Shown: positions 13,101 to 25,435, numbered from the stretch's first letter. The stretch: 64,000 bases of DNA from Pratylenchus scribneri (GCA_030063045.1 JAQSEB010000059.1:1860001-1924000); one strand, 5' to 3'. Made by a program: numbers and translations. Notes: generated by a model not told the origin, from the letters alone.

Positions 13101-13587
13101 AGAAAAAAATTACTATTTCTAATTAGTAAATTTGAATTAAAAAATATTAAATTTTTTCTTACCATTGGCAAAATGCTGTGAAGCAACAAAAGTCGTCGAC
13201 TGGCCTCCCTTCGCCCAATCATTGAAGATTTTCCACTCATTGATGCCGTGGACATTGTAGTTCCTGCCTTTTGAACGGAGGCGCATTGCCGAGTATCGAT
13301 TAAAAGTTCAGCCAAATGACCGGCAATTTCAGTCAAACTATAATAAATTGTTATAATAATTTGGTATTAACAGACCGTTTAACGGTATTCGATGCCTCCA
13401 AAACATCCCTGTAACGGCGACCGACCATTTGCCGCAATTCTTCACGTTTATTCTCCGTTTGTTGCCTAAATATTTGCATTTAAATAAAATATTAAAGAGG
13501 AAAATCAAACCGAAGTGAATTTTGGAGGTGTACCAATTGGTAAATGCCCATTTCTTGCAACAATTTGTCCACATTTGTGGCACTCAT
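10122..13587 (-). CDS. cogc-1: Conserved oligomeric Golgi complex subunit 1 (COG1)
   Basis: Subunit of lobe A of the COG tethering complex, which captures retrograde vesicles at the Golgi and keeps glycosylation enzymes in place. Fourteen exons join in frame to about 856 residues: 13587-13511, 13465-13376, 13337-13163, 13093-12785, 12728-12572, 12524-12265, 12218-12030, 11985-11801, 11461-11171, 11128-11023, 10979-10814, 10773-10544, 10497-10345 and 10304-10122. The N-terminal helix NKREELRQMVGRRYRDVLEA closely matches human COG1 (HKKEELRQMVGERYRDLIEA). Near the end, LFAQRTSMLFGQL matches LVQRTSVLFG, and the last residues LYDK..TGWFKS match the human terminal FKLGWLSS block. The protein is mostly helical, with no membrane segment. 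It is shorter than human COG1 (about 980). Thioredoxin-like 1 lies only 214 bp upstream on the same strand, so the two may be co-transcribed. Confidence 0.93.
11560..11641 (+). tRNA. tRNA-like sequence (decayed tRNA or tRNA-derived SINE head) in a COG1 intron
   Basis: Lies in the intron between COG1 exons 8 and 9, on the opposite strand. It has a good RNA polymerase III A box (TAGCCTAATGG, 11576-11586) and an exact B box (GGTTCGAATCC, 11620-11630), followed by a T-run at about 11645-11651 that could end transcription. The D arm resembles arginine-type tRNAs (GCCTAATGGATAAG). Parts of the acceptor stem pair (CCTTC with GAAGG). However, the D stem has a mismatch, the anticodon stem hardly pairs, and the T stem keeps only two pairs, so I cannot assign an anticodon. 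A functional tRNA is unlikely; a pseudogene or SINE-type promoter fits better. Confidence 0.45.
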
Positions 13588-13801
13588 TTTTGTGAAATTT
13601 TTTCAAAAATAAATCCAATTTAGGGTATCAATAATTTTAAAGTAATCAAAATAAAAATGGTGAAAAACAACATTTCAAACTTGTAATTTGAATTTAATTT
13701 ATTTTAATTTATTAAATAAAGATTGGACGAACAATAAAAATAATTAACCATCCATAAAGTCAAAAATTTATCCAATCCATGATTCATCTTTGCCTTCACA
13801 T

Positions 13802-15020
13802 TCAATGACCGACCTCACCGGCTTTTCCAGCAACCTTAAAATAAAAATATAAAATCCATTTTGTTCATATTTATTCCCAAAAATGAACAAACCCTTCTGA
13901 ATTCCTGCATATTTGCCACTTGTGCCACGGGCGTTCCATAAATGTGCAATTCGCTGACCACCGTTTTGTCACCACCGCCCACATTATCAACAATGAACAA
14001 TTGCAAATTTTGGACATTCTAGAATAATCAAATTTAATTAAATATTAAATCCTGATAAACCTGGAATTTAACATATTTCAAGCCGATCAATTGTTCCGTA
14101 CTAAAGTCAACTTCCTTAAAAAAGTAAATTAAAATCGATTATAAAAATATGTAATAAGAAACCTGAATTGGCTCGGTGGATTGTGCATTGTCAAAACCCA
14201 ATGTTATTGGAATGTTCGCAAATATTTTCACCGTCTTTGGGGCCTCATCACCTGGACCTTTCATTGCCAAAGAATGAATCTTAAATTTTAATGAATAAAT
14301 GAATTTAAATTGATTTATTAAATTGACCTTGACTGGTTGCGTGAATGAGAGATTTAAAAGCAATTGTTCGTCCACATCGCTAACCAAAGTGCCACGAGAA
14401 TCGAGCAAATGGCGCAATGGATGCGAGTCATCCTGAAATTACTATTTTGCTCAAAGTAACAATTGAAAAACCTCGTTCAAACATTCACATTGGGATTTGT
14501 CGATGAATTGTGACAATTCATATTGGCCAACAATAGGCGAGGTCATTTGGGTTGGGCAATTCATGGACCATTTATGCGCCAAATTTTCAAGCGCAGTTTT
14601 GTCGGCGCCTTTCAGCATGTCAACGCGTTGGCTTTAGTGGAAGAATATTTAATTTAATGGCTAATTAAAAAACTGACCCATTAAGGAGAACAACAAATGT
14701 TGGCATTGCATTGATTTGATATTTGTTCTTAGTCTCTGGAATTGTAAAATAATGGAAGTTTTTTTTTGACAATTCACCTGTGCATTTGTCGACATCAACT
14801 TTGATAAATTTCAAGTTGATATATTTGTTTGAAAGCTCCTCGAAAGTTGGCGCAATTATCGAACAAGGACCACACCTAAAATGATTTTGGATTAATCAGC
14901 AGAAATGTTAATAAATTTTCCAAACCAAGTTGCGAAGAAATCCACCACACATGGAGTTGTGCCAATGTTGAGCAAAATTTTGGTGAATTCACTGTCATTT
15001 TGAGGCTTGGCGACGGGCAT
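13802..15020 (-). CDS. txl-1: Thioredoxin-like protein 1 (thioredoxin plus PITH domain)
   Basis: Cytosolic thioredoxin that associates with the 26S proteasome through its PITH domain. The start at 15020 gives MPVAKPQNDSEF. The thioredoxin fold spans about residues 1-105 with the redox site WCGPC at 32-36 and the cis-Pro loop AMPTFVVLLNGQ. A linker with a CEC motif follows (SQCECLNEDDSHPL). The C-terminal PITH domain then runs through LLLNLSFTQPVK, IHSLAMKGPGDEAPKTVKIF and QNLQLFIVDNVGGG to the end. About nine exons: the first is 15020-14926 and the last ends at stop 13802-13804. The first intron splits the Trp32 codon. Length is near the family norm (about 285-290). Upstream it shares a 472-bp head-to-head promoter with acinus; downstream COG1 starts 214 bp away. 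Confidence 0.93.
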
Positions 15021-15492
15021 TTTTAATTTCTGGAAAACGATTTACAATTTATTCCACGCAACTTTTAATTTTAATTAATTTGAACTTAATGAAATAAACG
15101 TGTAAAAAAATTGGAGAGTGTTTATTTCTTTGTGGCGGCTCTCTTCGGTATCGGTTGTGCGCGGCGCGTGCGCTCGCTTGTGTATGCGTGCGGCGTGCGC
15201 TTTGTTTGCCGTTTGCCCTAGCCCCTAGGGGATTGGACCAATTGTCATTTTATTTTTATGGGTACAGTATGAAAAATTGTTTCTCTTGCACATTGTTTCG
15301 TTGTTTCGTTTCTTTTATCCTCTTTCTCTCATGAGTGTGTATGTGTGTGGTGTCTGCTGATGTGCAAGGTAAAGAGGTATTTCGATTTTGCCATGCCATG
15401 AGTTCCTAATTGAAACTTGAACCAAAACCAAAACAATTAATCAAATAAAATACATTTTTTTCAAAATTTAGCATCATTATTATTGACTAAAA
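15021..15492. promoter_or_regulatory. Head-to-head promoter of thioredoxin-like 1 (-) and acinus (+)
   Basis: The two start codons are 472 bp apart in opposite directions. At 15150-15205 there is a CpG-rich stretch of alternating GCG/TGCG, unlike the AT-rich surroundings. It is followed by a perfect 10-bp palindrome CCCCTAGGGG (15222-15231) and then ATTGGACCAAT (15232-15242), an inverted pair of CCAAT boxes. CCAAT pairs are typical NF-Y sites in bidirectional housekeeping promoters. Use here is inferred. Confidence 0.6.
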
Positions 15493-18400
15493 ATGGATGA
15501 GGAAATATTTTTGATCGATGGTCGGCCTGTTCCAGAGCTTAAAGTCGTCGAATTGCGCAAAGAATTGGAGCAGAGAAATTTGCCAAAATCCGGAAATAAA
15601 AAAGAGTTGGTTGACCGTCTATTAAACTATTTGCGTGAAGAGCGTGCAGAACAGGATAGACAACAAGAAAATCAACAAAATGAACAACAGCAGAAAGAAG
15701 TATGTTTTTATCCTTAAGTATGAACATGAAATTTGTTTGGGGAAAATAAACAAAATAAATAGAGCACAGCAGCAGACATTAAATTTATATTTTTAGGAGC
15801 ACACAGCAGAAGCAGTGGCGCCCGATCCTTCGATCACAGATATGGTGGCCCAATATTTGGCACAACAACAAATTCAGCTTGAAGCAGCCAGACGAGATGC
15901 GGGTCAGTTTTATTTGATTAGATTACAGAAATAGTAAGTGAAAGTGACTGAATTAATATAAGTCTATTATAATATAACAGAATAGATTATAGAATTGACT
16001 ATGATATTTTCACAGATTATATTAGGTAGAAAGCTAGAAAGATATAGAGAAGTCGCATTTTTAATATTCATTCGCATATCATTCATATCAAATCTTCCCT
16101 GAATATTATTTTTCCATTTCAAAGTGGCTCTCGCCATTAATATTTTAGATCCAGCAAATTTTTATATGACACTTTATTCTTTCAAATTAAAAAATTTTTT
16201 ATGAATCAACAAAAAATTTATTTTTGGGATCGCATAATCAACCGATCGATAATTAATCGATAAAATAAAAAAATAATGATGGTTCATCATTTAAAAAACT
16301 AGCCAATTTAATTTTCCAAAAAACATTTTTTACAAAATTAAATCAATTTGATAATTTTGCAGATAAGCATCGAGCAAGTACTTCTTCGACGGAAGACCAA
16401 CCTGCCGATATGGTTCAACAAAAAGTGATCTCTTCGCCAGAAAAAATGCCCGAAAAGCAGCAAATTGCAGACGACGCAAAAGATGAAGAGGAGGCTGCCC
16501 CATCAGGGAGTGTTCAACAGCCTGTAGCTGCCGAATTCATTCCAGAAGAGCCAAATGCCATTCCAAAAACTATGACCTTACAGCCATCTGCACCTCAACC
16601 GGAAGAGGTTTCATTTTATTGTTCAATTTATTAAATTCAAAAATCGTTAAAGCGAGATGAAGAACAACGAATCGACGGAGGGGATTCGGAAGCTGAAGAG
16701 CCAGCACATCGTCGATCTGCATCATCCAGCGACACATCAACCGAACCGGGCGAAGAACCTGATGGGAGTAAAACACCGGCAATGCCGCAAAATGAAGTGG
16801 AAATGGAAGAAGAAATTGGCCAATCTGATCCAAGAAACAAGGTTAATAGAAGAGAATTATTTAAATAAAATTTGGGAATTAAAGGTGGATGACCAACAAT
16901 ATGAGGAACAAGCGACCGAACGGATTGAGGACGACGATCGTCAAATATTGGAAGAGACAATGGAGGAAACCGGATCTGGCGAGTTCGTCCCGGATGAGCC
17001 GACTGGACGTAAAGAGGTTTTTTTCTAATTTTAATATTTGAATTAACCTTAAAAAGTCAAAATTATTCAAGGAATCATTGCAATCACCGACAAAGCCGCA
17101 ACAAGCAATTGAGAGCTCTGCAAAAACCGCTGGAGGCGATGAGGAATTAGACTTTGAGGTTTTTAATAATAAATAATATTTATTGTGAAAAATCGTTTAA
17201 ATTTAATTACAAAATAAAAATTAAATTATTTAAAAAAATTACAGCAAGAAGTTGACGAGGATGAGATCAACAATGGTGATGAAGAGGAAGATGAAGAAGA
17301 TCGCGGAGAACCGGACGATCGAGGCCGAAAGCGCCAACTTCAAACTTCAACTCCATCGCCCATCCCAACCTCTCCGGAGCGCCAAAAACCCACCGCCACT
17401 GCCAAACAACTTCAAGACAGCCAAATTACAACGACCGAATCGGAGGGAATGGAGGCTGTTGGCATTATGGATGGTGGTCGGGTGGAAGTTGTGTCCAATG
17501 TTCCAACCACCACTGCCAAAGAATCATCCACAGAGCAATTGTCGGGTTTATTTGGTCAAGGCCGACGCAGTTCCTTTGTGGCTCCTGGTGGTCGTCGTCG
17601 TTCATCGGCAGCGGCCGGTGAAACAGTGGCCACTGTGGAACAACAAGCACCGTTCGATGAGTTCACACCCGAAGGATTCAAGCGTCTTAGACCGGTGTCT
17701 CCAGCAAGGTAGACCAAAAGATTTGGGCAAACGGCAAATTATAGTAATTTTAAGATAATCAAAATCAAATTTATTTTAATGAATTTTATTTTAAAATTTA
17801 AATATAAAATTAATCTTTTAATTTTGAAATTTACTTAATTTACCAAAAATTTCACTTTTAAGGCAAGAAATGAGCCGTTGGATTCACATTCGCGGCCTGA
17901 AACGTCCATTCACCAACCGAGGCCTACTCGAACTGCTCAGCAAGTTTGGCACAGTCGACACAGATTCCTTTTGGATTGATGGAATCAAAAGTAATTGCAT
18001 TGTGACGGTCAGAAAATAATTAAATTTATTTCATTCATTTTGTTTTTCCAGTTTGAAACTGCTGAAGAGGCGAAATTGGCTCGTGAAGGACTGCACAATG
18101 TTGTTTGGCCGACGGCCAGTGATGCTCATTTGATTGTGGAATATTCTTCCGAGGATAAGGTAATTATTTTGTTTATAAATCATATAACTTTCTTCAAAAT
18201 ATTTTAGTTGAATCGTCGAAAAGCCGAAGAAAAATTACCGCCAGCGGGTGCGATCGATCGAAAATTGAATGGCGGAAATGGTGGAGGAATGGCACCGGCA
18301 ATGATGCCACCATTGCCATTGGCACCTCCGTTGATGGGCAGAGGCGGATTCGGAATGGAAGGAGGAATGATGGCACCATCATCGACACAGGGCGGCGGTC

Positions 18401-19084
18401 TTGGCCTCACAATTGTTGTTGATAATCGAGTATGTATTTTGGGTAAAATTATAAAAAAAAAACTTAATGAATATTTTCCTATTTAATAAATTTAATTTAT
18501 AATCAATTAAATTATTGCAATTTTAATAATTTTTAGGCTCCTGACTCATTCGGTCCCCAAGTGCACATCCAACATGACAAGGAACAAATGCGTGATGTGG
18601 AAAATCGAAAGCGAAAAGGTAAATAAATATTTCTTATAATTAATTTGAAAATATTTTCAGCCGAAGAATTGGAAAAATCACAAAATACATTGGATCAATT
18701 GTTCAAGAAGACCAAAACGCAGCCACATCTCTATTTTCTGCCATTGACCAGCGAAGAGGTAATTAAAAATATTAAATTTTTTAATACTCTAAAAAATAAT
18801 TTAAATATTTAAATTTCTAACCATTCGAAAATTTTTCTAAAAAATATTATTTAAAGGTTGCCAAGCGCTACAAGAACAAATCAGCGGTCTCTTCATCTTC
18901 AAATCATCATAAAAGCAGCAGTGGGCATCGAGATGGTCGGGAAGGGGACAATCGCCATGGACATCATCATCATTCTGCTGCCTCCTCCTCATCTGCTACA
19001 AAAGGACGGAGCAGTGGCCGAGATGAGCATCGAGGGGAACGGGATCGAGGCGGTGACCGAGAAAGGCGCAGTGGGAGACGTTGA
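15493..19084 (+). CDS. acin-1: Acinus, SAP and RRM splicing-associated protein
   Basis: Nuclear component of the ASAP complex (acinus, SAP18, RNPS1) that works with the exon junction complex in splicing. Thirteen exons, about 770 residues: 15493-15699, 15797-15902, 16363-16607, 16653-16841, 16885-17017, 17072-17158, 17245-17708, 17863-18007, 18052-18159, 18208-18429, 18537-18618, 18661-18758 and 18857-19084. An N-terminal SAP motif (VVELRKELEQRNLPKSGNKK, residues about 17-36) should bind DNA. A long acidic low-complexity middle follows. The RRM has IHIRGLKRPFTNRGLLELL, FWIDGIKSNCIVTF and LHNVVWP, matching the acinus RRM. The RNPS1/SAP18-binding motif LDQLFKKTKTQPHLYFLPL is intact. The C-terminus is rich in His, Ser, Arg and Asp-Arg repeats. 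The second intron is long (460 bp). Confidence 0.94.
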
Positions 19085-19689
19085 AATGAAAGAAGAAATT
19101 GAGACATTTTTTGGAAATTAGAAGAAATGGCACAGTACCAGGCAATTCATCCCCCATTTTCATTTTATTCTATTTTTTTATTTTTATTAAATTAATTGCC
19201 CTTCCATTCTTTTTTTTTTGCAAATGAAAGATGGTTTATCCATCGTCGATAAACATTGATATTAAATTAATCCGAAATGATTTGTTTTTTTTTTTCGCAT
19301 TTTTTCTGAATAAATCTTAATGCAAATTTTTATCAAAATAAATATTCTAAAATATGTTGTGATTGTGGAGGTAAATCATCAGAATTTGCCATTGAAATTA
19401 AAAATTATTGACCAAATCGCCAATACTAGTCGCCTCTCTCCCATAATAATAATAATAATAAATCGAGTGGACCGTTCGACCTTCCCAACATTGCTTCCAC
19501 CAAACAAAAATACATTCATCCGCGACAGTCTCATCGGCTTTTTGTAAAGGCTCATTTCCCTACTGAAATTTGTAATTTCGCCATGCAAATACCACCCATT
19601 GTGCTACTTTCCCCATCTATTCTCATTTATCATTGTTAGTATTGTTCGATGCAATTTCCATCTCTTTTAGGCCTCTGTAGGGCAGATGA
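19085..19689. other. Intergenic region after acinus
   Basis: Acinus 3' untranslated sequence is likely here. A short AT trinucleotide run (AATAATAATAATAATA) lies near 19446. No gene seen. Confidence 0.5.
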
Positions 19690-20538
19690 CCAGCGGAAAC
19701 GGAAAACAACAATTGTAAAACATTTTTTGGCGAACATTTTCCGGAAAGGGCAACAATTGTAAAACTTTTTTTGGCGAACATTTTCCGAAAAGGGCAACAA
19801 TTGTAAAACATTTTTTGGCGAACATTTTCCGAAAAGGGCAACAATTGTAAAACATTTTTTGGCGAACATTTTCCGAAAAGGGCAACAATTGTAAAACATT
19901 TTTGGCGAACATTTTCCGAAAAGGGCAACAATTGTAAAACATTTTTTGGCGAACATTTTCCGAAAAGGGCAACAATTGTAAAACATTTTTTGGCGAACAT
20001 TTTCCGAAAAGGGCAACAATTGTAAAACATTTTTTGGCGAACATTTTCCGAAAAGGGCAACAATTGTAAAACATTTTTTGGCGAACATTTTCCGAAAAGG
20101 GCCAACAATTGTAAAACATTTTTTGGCGAACATTTTCCGGAAAGGGAAAACACAATTGTAAAACATTTTTGGCGAACATTTTTCGGAAAGAGAAAAAACA
20201 ATTGTAAAACATTTTTGGCGAACATTTTTCGGAAAGAGAAAAAACAATTGTAAAACATTTTTTGGCGAACATTTTTCGGAAAGAGAAAAAACAATTGTAA
20301 AACATTTTTTGGCGAACATTTTTCGGAAAGAGAAAAAACAATTGTAAAACATTTTTTGGCGAACATTTTTCGGAAAGAGAAAAAACAATTGTAAAACATT
20401 TTTTGGCGAACATTTTTCGGAAAGAGAAAAAACAATTGTAAAACATTTTTTGGCGAACATTTTTCGGAAAGAGAAAAAACAATTGTAAAACATTTTTGGC
20501 GAACATTTTCCGGAAAGAGAAAACACAATTGTAAAAAC
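19690..20538. repeat. Minisatellite of about 18 units, 43-47 bp each
   Basis: Direct tandem array. Each unit reads ACAATTGTAAAACATTTTTT, then GGCGAACATTTTCCG, then GAAAGGG or GAAAGAGAAAA. The left half (to about 20100) uses 43-44 bp units ending GAAAAGGGCA; the right half uses 46-47 bp units ending GGAAAGAGAAAA. Every unit holds the palindrome ACAATTGT and many hold TTTCCGGAAA. The unit has no stop codon in any minus-strand frame, so three overlapping open frames of about 280-330 codons appear; these are artefacts. The right flank (about 20555-20640, with GGAATACCGTACTCCC) recurs beside the other copies. Related copies: 24340-24460, 31670-32142 and 36000-36050. Confidence 0.95.
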
Positions 20539-21808
20539 ACTAATCGAAGATAAATTTGGAATACCGTACTCCCTTTCTTATTAAATCTGACTAATTCCAC
20601 TTTGCCTTTGCTTTTTTTCAATGAGACCGTGAATATTCCCTCAAAAAATTAAAATGCCATTGTGTAACGCTTGAAGGTTGAGATTTAAAAAATTGGCTCA
20701 AAAATTCGGCTTTTACTCTAGTCGATCTCTAATAAAATAAATTCATTTGCCCTTCTGATTCACATTCATTCCAATTCCTCCCATCATCACCATATTCATT
20801 TAGGATTGAAAATAATATTTTAACCTTAATTGACAATGATGCGGAAGAAAATTAATTATATTTTATTACCAGTATAATTTACTAAAGAAAAATGGACAAT
20901 TAATTTTGGGTTGGCTGTAAACCGGATCTATAACTCAATCAAAATGTTAACATCTCCATCCAAAATTTTGAGGAATGGGATCAATTTTCAACCGGCTATC
21001 ATAGCAGTGTCCATATCCAGAGTGCCATTACAATGACTAGCAAAAATTGGAGGGAATTGGTCACTCGAGTCCATGCATCATGATGAGGCGGAAAATTGGG
21101 CACCAACAATTTTCTGACTGCCAAATTTGGCCTATAAGCATTAAAAGATTTGGATATTTGGAATTCTGAGAATAGGATTAGCTGTTTGATTTATGCCTCT
21201 AGGCTGAATGACATTTACATGACCTGCCTTCTGGATATCCATTCCCAATTGTTGATGAGGTGGAAATGAAATGAACGAAGTGGAATGAGGGAAAATATGC
21301 GCGGAAAGGATTGGCAAATAAATATCCCTCCAACAGGTTATCCCATCCCCACCGATTTACACACACACAAATCCCCCCCCCCCCATTTCTCATCACCGAA
21401 TCCACGGAGATTTCCGCCGTCCAGAAGCAATGTGTGCCAGTACTTTCCATTGCCGTTGTCCATTCATTCTCCGCGCACAAAATCACGCTTGAATTGCTCC
21501 GTCAAATTGTTGTTCCAACTTCCAATGGATGGATGGTTGGTCACTTGTTGGTCCACCAAAGGGGAATATTGATGTGAATGATGAATAGAAAGTGGATTTC
21601 ATCCAAATGGATGGCTCTATTCTGGGGAGGTGAAGCCCCAATGATTTACTGAAAATTTGCTCATCCAAATATTGAATATTTCACATCAAAATTGAGTGAA
21701 AATATGCAAATATTTCCATGATATTTTCCCCAATCACAGTTTCACAATTATTTACAGAAATGTTCCCAAAAAATAATCCATCGAACAAATTTTCTTGGAA
21801 ACAATAAA
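20539..21808. other. Intergenic region upstream of the MAM gene
   Basis: 20555-20650 is the right flank of the repeat element. A C-run lies near 21375. No gene supported; short open frames at 21285-21577 overlap on both strands and lack family features. The MAM promoter should lie near its right end. Confidence 0.5.
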
Positions 21809-24800
21809 ATGACACAATCAAATTTGGCAATTTGGGTGATTTTCCTTAAATTGTGTGCCGTTCAATTCCGCTGTTTCATTTCCATTTATGGCACTCCATC
21901 CACATTGGCAAGCACAATTGATTGTTCATTTGAGTTGAAGGGCGAAAATGCTGGCAACAATGGTTTTTGTGGATGGCGACCAGACAATGAGGGTGGCATT
22001 CGAATTTGGCACAGTGGAAATGCAGTTTTAGTCGATTCCGTCAATTCCGTTGTCCGTTCTTCCAGTGCAGGTAAAGGCGGATGAACAAGGCCAATTTCAA
22101 CCCTTTGCCTATAAAAGGTGAACGCTTTGCTTTCGCGCAAGGCCGTTTCGGTGCACCAACGGAAGGGGCACTTCGCTCACCGCTCATCCACGATCGCCTC
22201 CGGCAAAATCGACTTTTCCGATTGACCTATTGGAAGGCATCCGCCTCTCCTTCATTGGACATTTGCCTGGAGGAAATGGCCGAAGAGCCGTTGTATTGTG
22301 TGGACACAATCCAAGGCAAGGGAAATTATTCATGAAAACAATCATTTTTTGGGAGAAATTATAGGCCCAGGACAACAGCAATGGGTTCGCCGTTCCGTGG
22401 AATTACCAGCCGAAGAGCGGCCCTATCGAGTGGTGTTGAGGGCCCGGAATTTATTGGCCGGTCAGTTTTGATTAGAAAAATGAATAGTTATTTGAAAATG
22501 GTAGGAATTGTTTAGGAATTTATAAAGGGAACATATTCCCCTATTGGGCATTTTGTCAATTTGTTTATTTTAATTACAAAATATGTTCAGCCGAAGACAT
22601 AATTGGCATAGACGATGTCCAATTGTTGGAGGCGGATGGTGAAAATCAACTGGAAAAAAGCCTTGGGCCAAAAAATCCATTCGAATTGGTGGATGAGGTG
22701 GCCGATGGCGAAGAAGGGGAAGAACATCGGACAAGGATATTTCCGGCTTCAAAAAATCAAATTATGAATGGGAAGGTGAGAAGAAAATATATAAATAATT
22801 ATTTTTGGGTAGAAGACTGGAAAGAAATCGAAAACGGATGAGATTGAGGCGGAACAAGTTAGACCCACCCTCCAGCCTCTGATTCGGCCTCAAATTCGTC
22901 TTTCCCCATCCTTACAGCAAATTGGCACAAAAAATGTTGAACAATTGGAAACAAAGTGAGTGATGGATGCAATTTAGCTTAACAATTTGATCGAATTTAC
23001 TATTTTGTTGTGGCCAAAATGAATGTAAATTTGGAACTATTTATTTATATGGTACTTCGGTGAAATTGTTTAATTTTGACGATCCTATAGGCTAAATTCA
23101 AATACATTTGCCATTAGAATATGCCTTTTGTCAACAAAATTGTCAAAAAAAAATTCAAATATTTTTCAGATTCGCTGATTTGCAGCGGCCACCAATGTTG
23201 GCCAATGGAGTTGGAAATGTTGGTGGCCAACAATTTCCCAGTTTTCCCTCATTTTTCAATCCAATTTTGACTCCAACCACTCCGCATGTCCCAATTATGG
23301 AGCGAAATGAACGATGCCAAGCAGTCAGTTGCACATTCATGGAGAACACATGTCAATGGTGAGGCCATATATCCGTGAAAAGGGATTGTGGCCAATTCTA
23401 TCAGTAATCCAAAAGAGATCAATGCACTTTTACAGGGAATTGGGCCCCGGTTGGCATAGCACTTCGCATGGGAGCACTTCAATTGAATCGCCGGCCACTT
23501 CCTCTCGGTTGGCCAGCGCCCAATTCAAACCGCCTGTAGCCTCCTATGTCGATTTTGACCTTTGGATGAGCGATGAGGCAGATTTGAGTGTTTTTGAACA
23601 AATTGTTGAGGATGGCCTAAAAATGGAAGAGATTGGCGGTGGTGGCCAACAATTGTTCAGCCGAAGTGGGGCAACAGATGGGGGATGGCATCGAGTGAGC
23701 AAAAAAACGAATTTTTTTGGCTCGAATATATTTTGGAATCATTCAGTTCCGTGTCCCTTTGCATCCCTCATTTTCACCGGTTCGCCTATTGTTCATGGCC
23801 CAATTGTCGGCACCACAAAATGCATTCATCTCATTGTCCAATATTCGATTGGTGAATAGTGAAGGAGCCGAAATTGGATGCCAAAGTTTGGGCGATAAAT
23901 CAACCACGACAACAGCGGCATTCTCTCCTTCACTGTTTTCCATTGATTCAAAGGGGGCAAAGGAACATCAAAGTAATTATAATCTATTGGATTTGTTTAT
24001 AAATAACTATCATAAAGCAGGCGATCATCGAGCCATGTTGGCGGAATTGGGCCTCGACTGGTTGGCCCGACAGCCGGCCCCATTGCAATTGCCATCATCG
24101 GCATTGGGTGGCGGCGGTGGCCTATTCCCATCACCGCCTCCATTTCCTGTTGGAGACCCATCTACATTATTGGCCGCACAACCGCAGGCAATGGGGCGGC
24201 CAGAAGGTAACGGCGATGATGAATTTTGTGTAATATGAACTAAAATTCCGAGAGGATTTGCATAATTTTAGGGAATTTTCATCATTTATTGGTGGCAAAC
24301 ATGAGATAAAAAGGAAAAATGGCCAGATTTAATAGAATAGGAATACGGTATTCCGAAAGGGGTATCACAATTGTAAAACATATTTTGGCGAACACCAATT
24401 CTTCTTTTTTTAGTTTTTAAATGAGATCGTGAACATCCTCCTGAAAAAATTAAATAAAGTTTGAATAATCCATGCGGCTTTTTCTTATTATTGATCTATA
24501 TCAAAATAAATTCATTTCATTATTATTTAGGCACTCCGCCCCGACTTCATCATCAACCGCAACATTTGCCCCCAGCCGGAACCGTCCCATTCAATCCACT
24601 TCGGCCAATGTTTGAGGGAATTGCCCCAATTGTGCCCCTTCAAGGAAATCCACCACGGCTAACCGCTGTTATGGATGAGCCGGCAAATAGACAAAAACAA
24701 AATGTAAAATATCACAGAAGAAACATTGGAATTTGAAGCCATAATTATTAAAACTAATTTTGTCCGGCGATGAATCAGCCAAATTTCCAATCTTTTTGAA

Positions 24801-25435
24801 TTTGTTTTTTAATAGAATTTCCCTCAACTTCTTTCGCCTTTGGCCTTCTCAACGACCGAAAGCACCGTCGCCAAACCAATGGCCAGATTGAGGCAAATGC
24901 CCGCAGATGAGTTGGAAGAGGAAAAGAGCGGAAATAAATTTGAATTGGATGAGCCAAATGATCGGCAACAACTTTATGGGGCAACGCCCATTTCGACTGG
25001 GATTTCGCCGGGAGGAGAGGCATTATTACCATTTCAAGGGGATGGAAAGGAAGGAATTGGCGGCATGGAAGATGATAATAAAGCATTTGGCCAAAAGGTG
25101 AATTATTAAATAGGCCGAAGTTTTATAAATATTTTACATAGGAAAATTCGGAATTGACAATGTTGCCGCGAAGACGTAATAAAATGTTAAACACAAGACC
25201 GACCGAAAGTGATGCCGACGATTGGCCGAATATGATGGAAATGGGAGGTGGTGCCAATGGAGGAAGACAACATTATTCTGGCAAAAAATCTTCTTCTTCG
25301 CTTCCTTCATCCGTCACTTCCGTTCTTGCCTCCTCCCATCATCGAGGATGGGTTGAAAATGCCGGAATGGGTGAAGAATTAGCCAGAGGTAGCAATGAAT
25401 TTCGTTCACGACGAAGTGGACTTGGGAAAAATTAA
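21809..25435 (+). CDS. Secreted protein with two MAM domains
   Basis: Predicted secreted or surface protein of about 840 residues; partner unknown. The start gives a hydrophobic leader (AIWVIFLKLCAVQF). Eleven exons: 21809-22070, 22142-22315, 22365-22460, 22591-22775, 22813-22955, 23170-23358, 23436-23694, 23747-24206, 24531-24703, 24816-25098 and 25142-25435. MAM 1 runs from CSFELKGENAGNNGFCGWR through LRSPLI, LTYWKASASPSLDICL and WVRRSVELP to IGIDDVQLL. MAM 2 runs from CQAVSCTFMENTCQWE through GPGWHSTS, ASYVDFDLWMSDEADLSVF and GWHRFRVPL to ISLSNIRLV. Such domains mediate adhesion. The rest is Pro- and Gly-rich with acidic stretches; LPRRRNK and RSRR near the end could be furin-type sites. 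The second intron begins with GC (22316). The intron 24207-24530 carries a single copy of the dispersed repeat. Confidence 0.85.
24340..24460. repeat. Single-unit copy of the palindromic repeat family, in a MAM intron
   Basis: One unit (ACAATTGTAAAACATATTTT then GGCGAACA) with both flanks: on the left AGATTTAATAGAATAGGAAT then ACGGTATTCC, on the right TTTTTAAATGAGATCGTGAA. This is probably closer to the ancestral, unexpanded form of the arrays. Confidence 0.8.

Noticed and set aside
19690..20538. Regular short repeats that could suggest a CRISPR array
   Set aside because: There are no unique spacers between repeats, the setting is eukaryotic, and no cas genes are present. It is a minisatellite.
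19623..20621. Three overlapping minus-strand open frames of about 280-330 codons
   Set aside because: They are translations of the minisatellite in all three frames; the unit lacks stops and its length is mostly not a multiple of three, so frames cycle. Not proteins.
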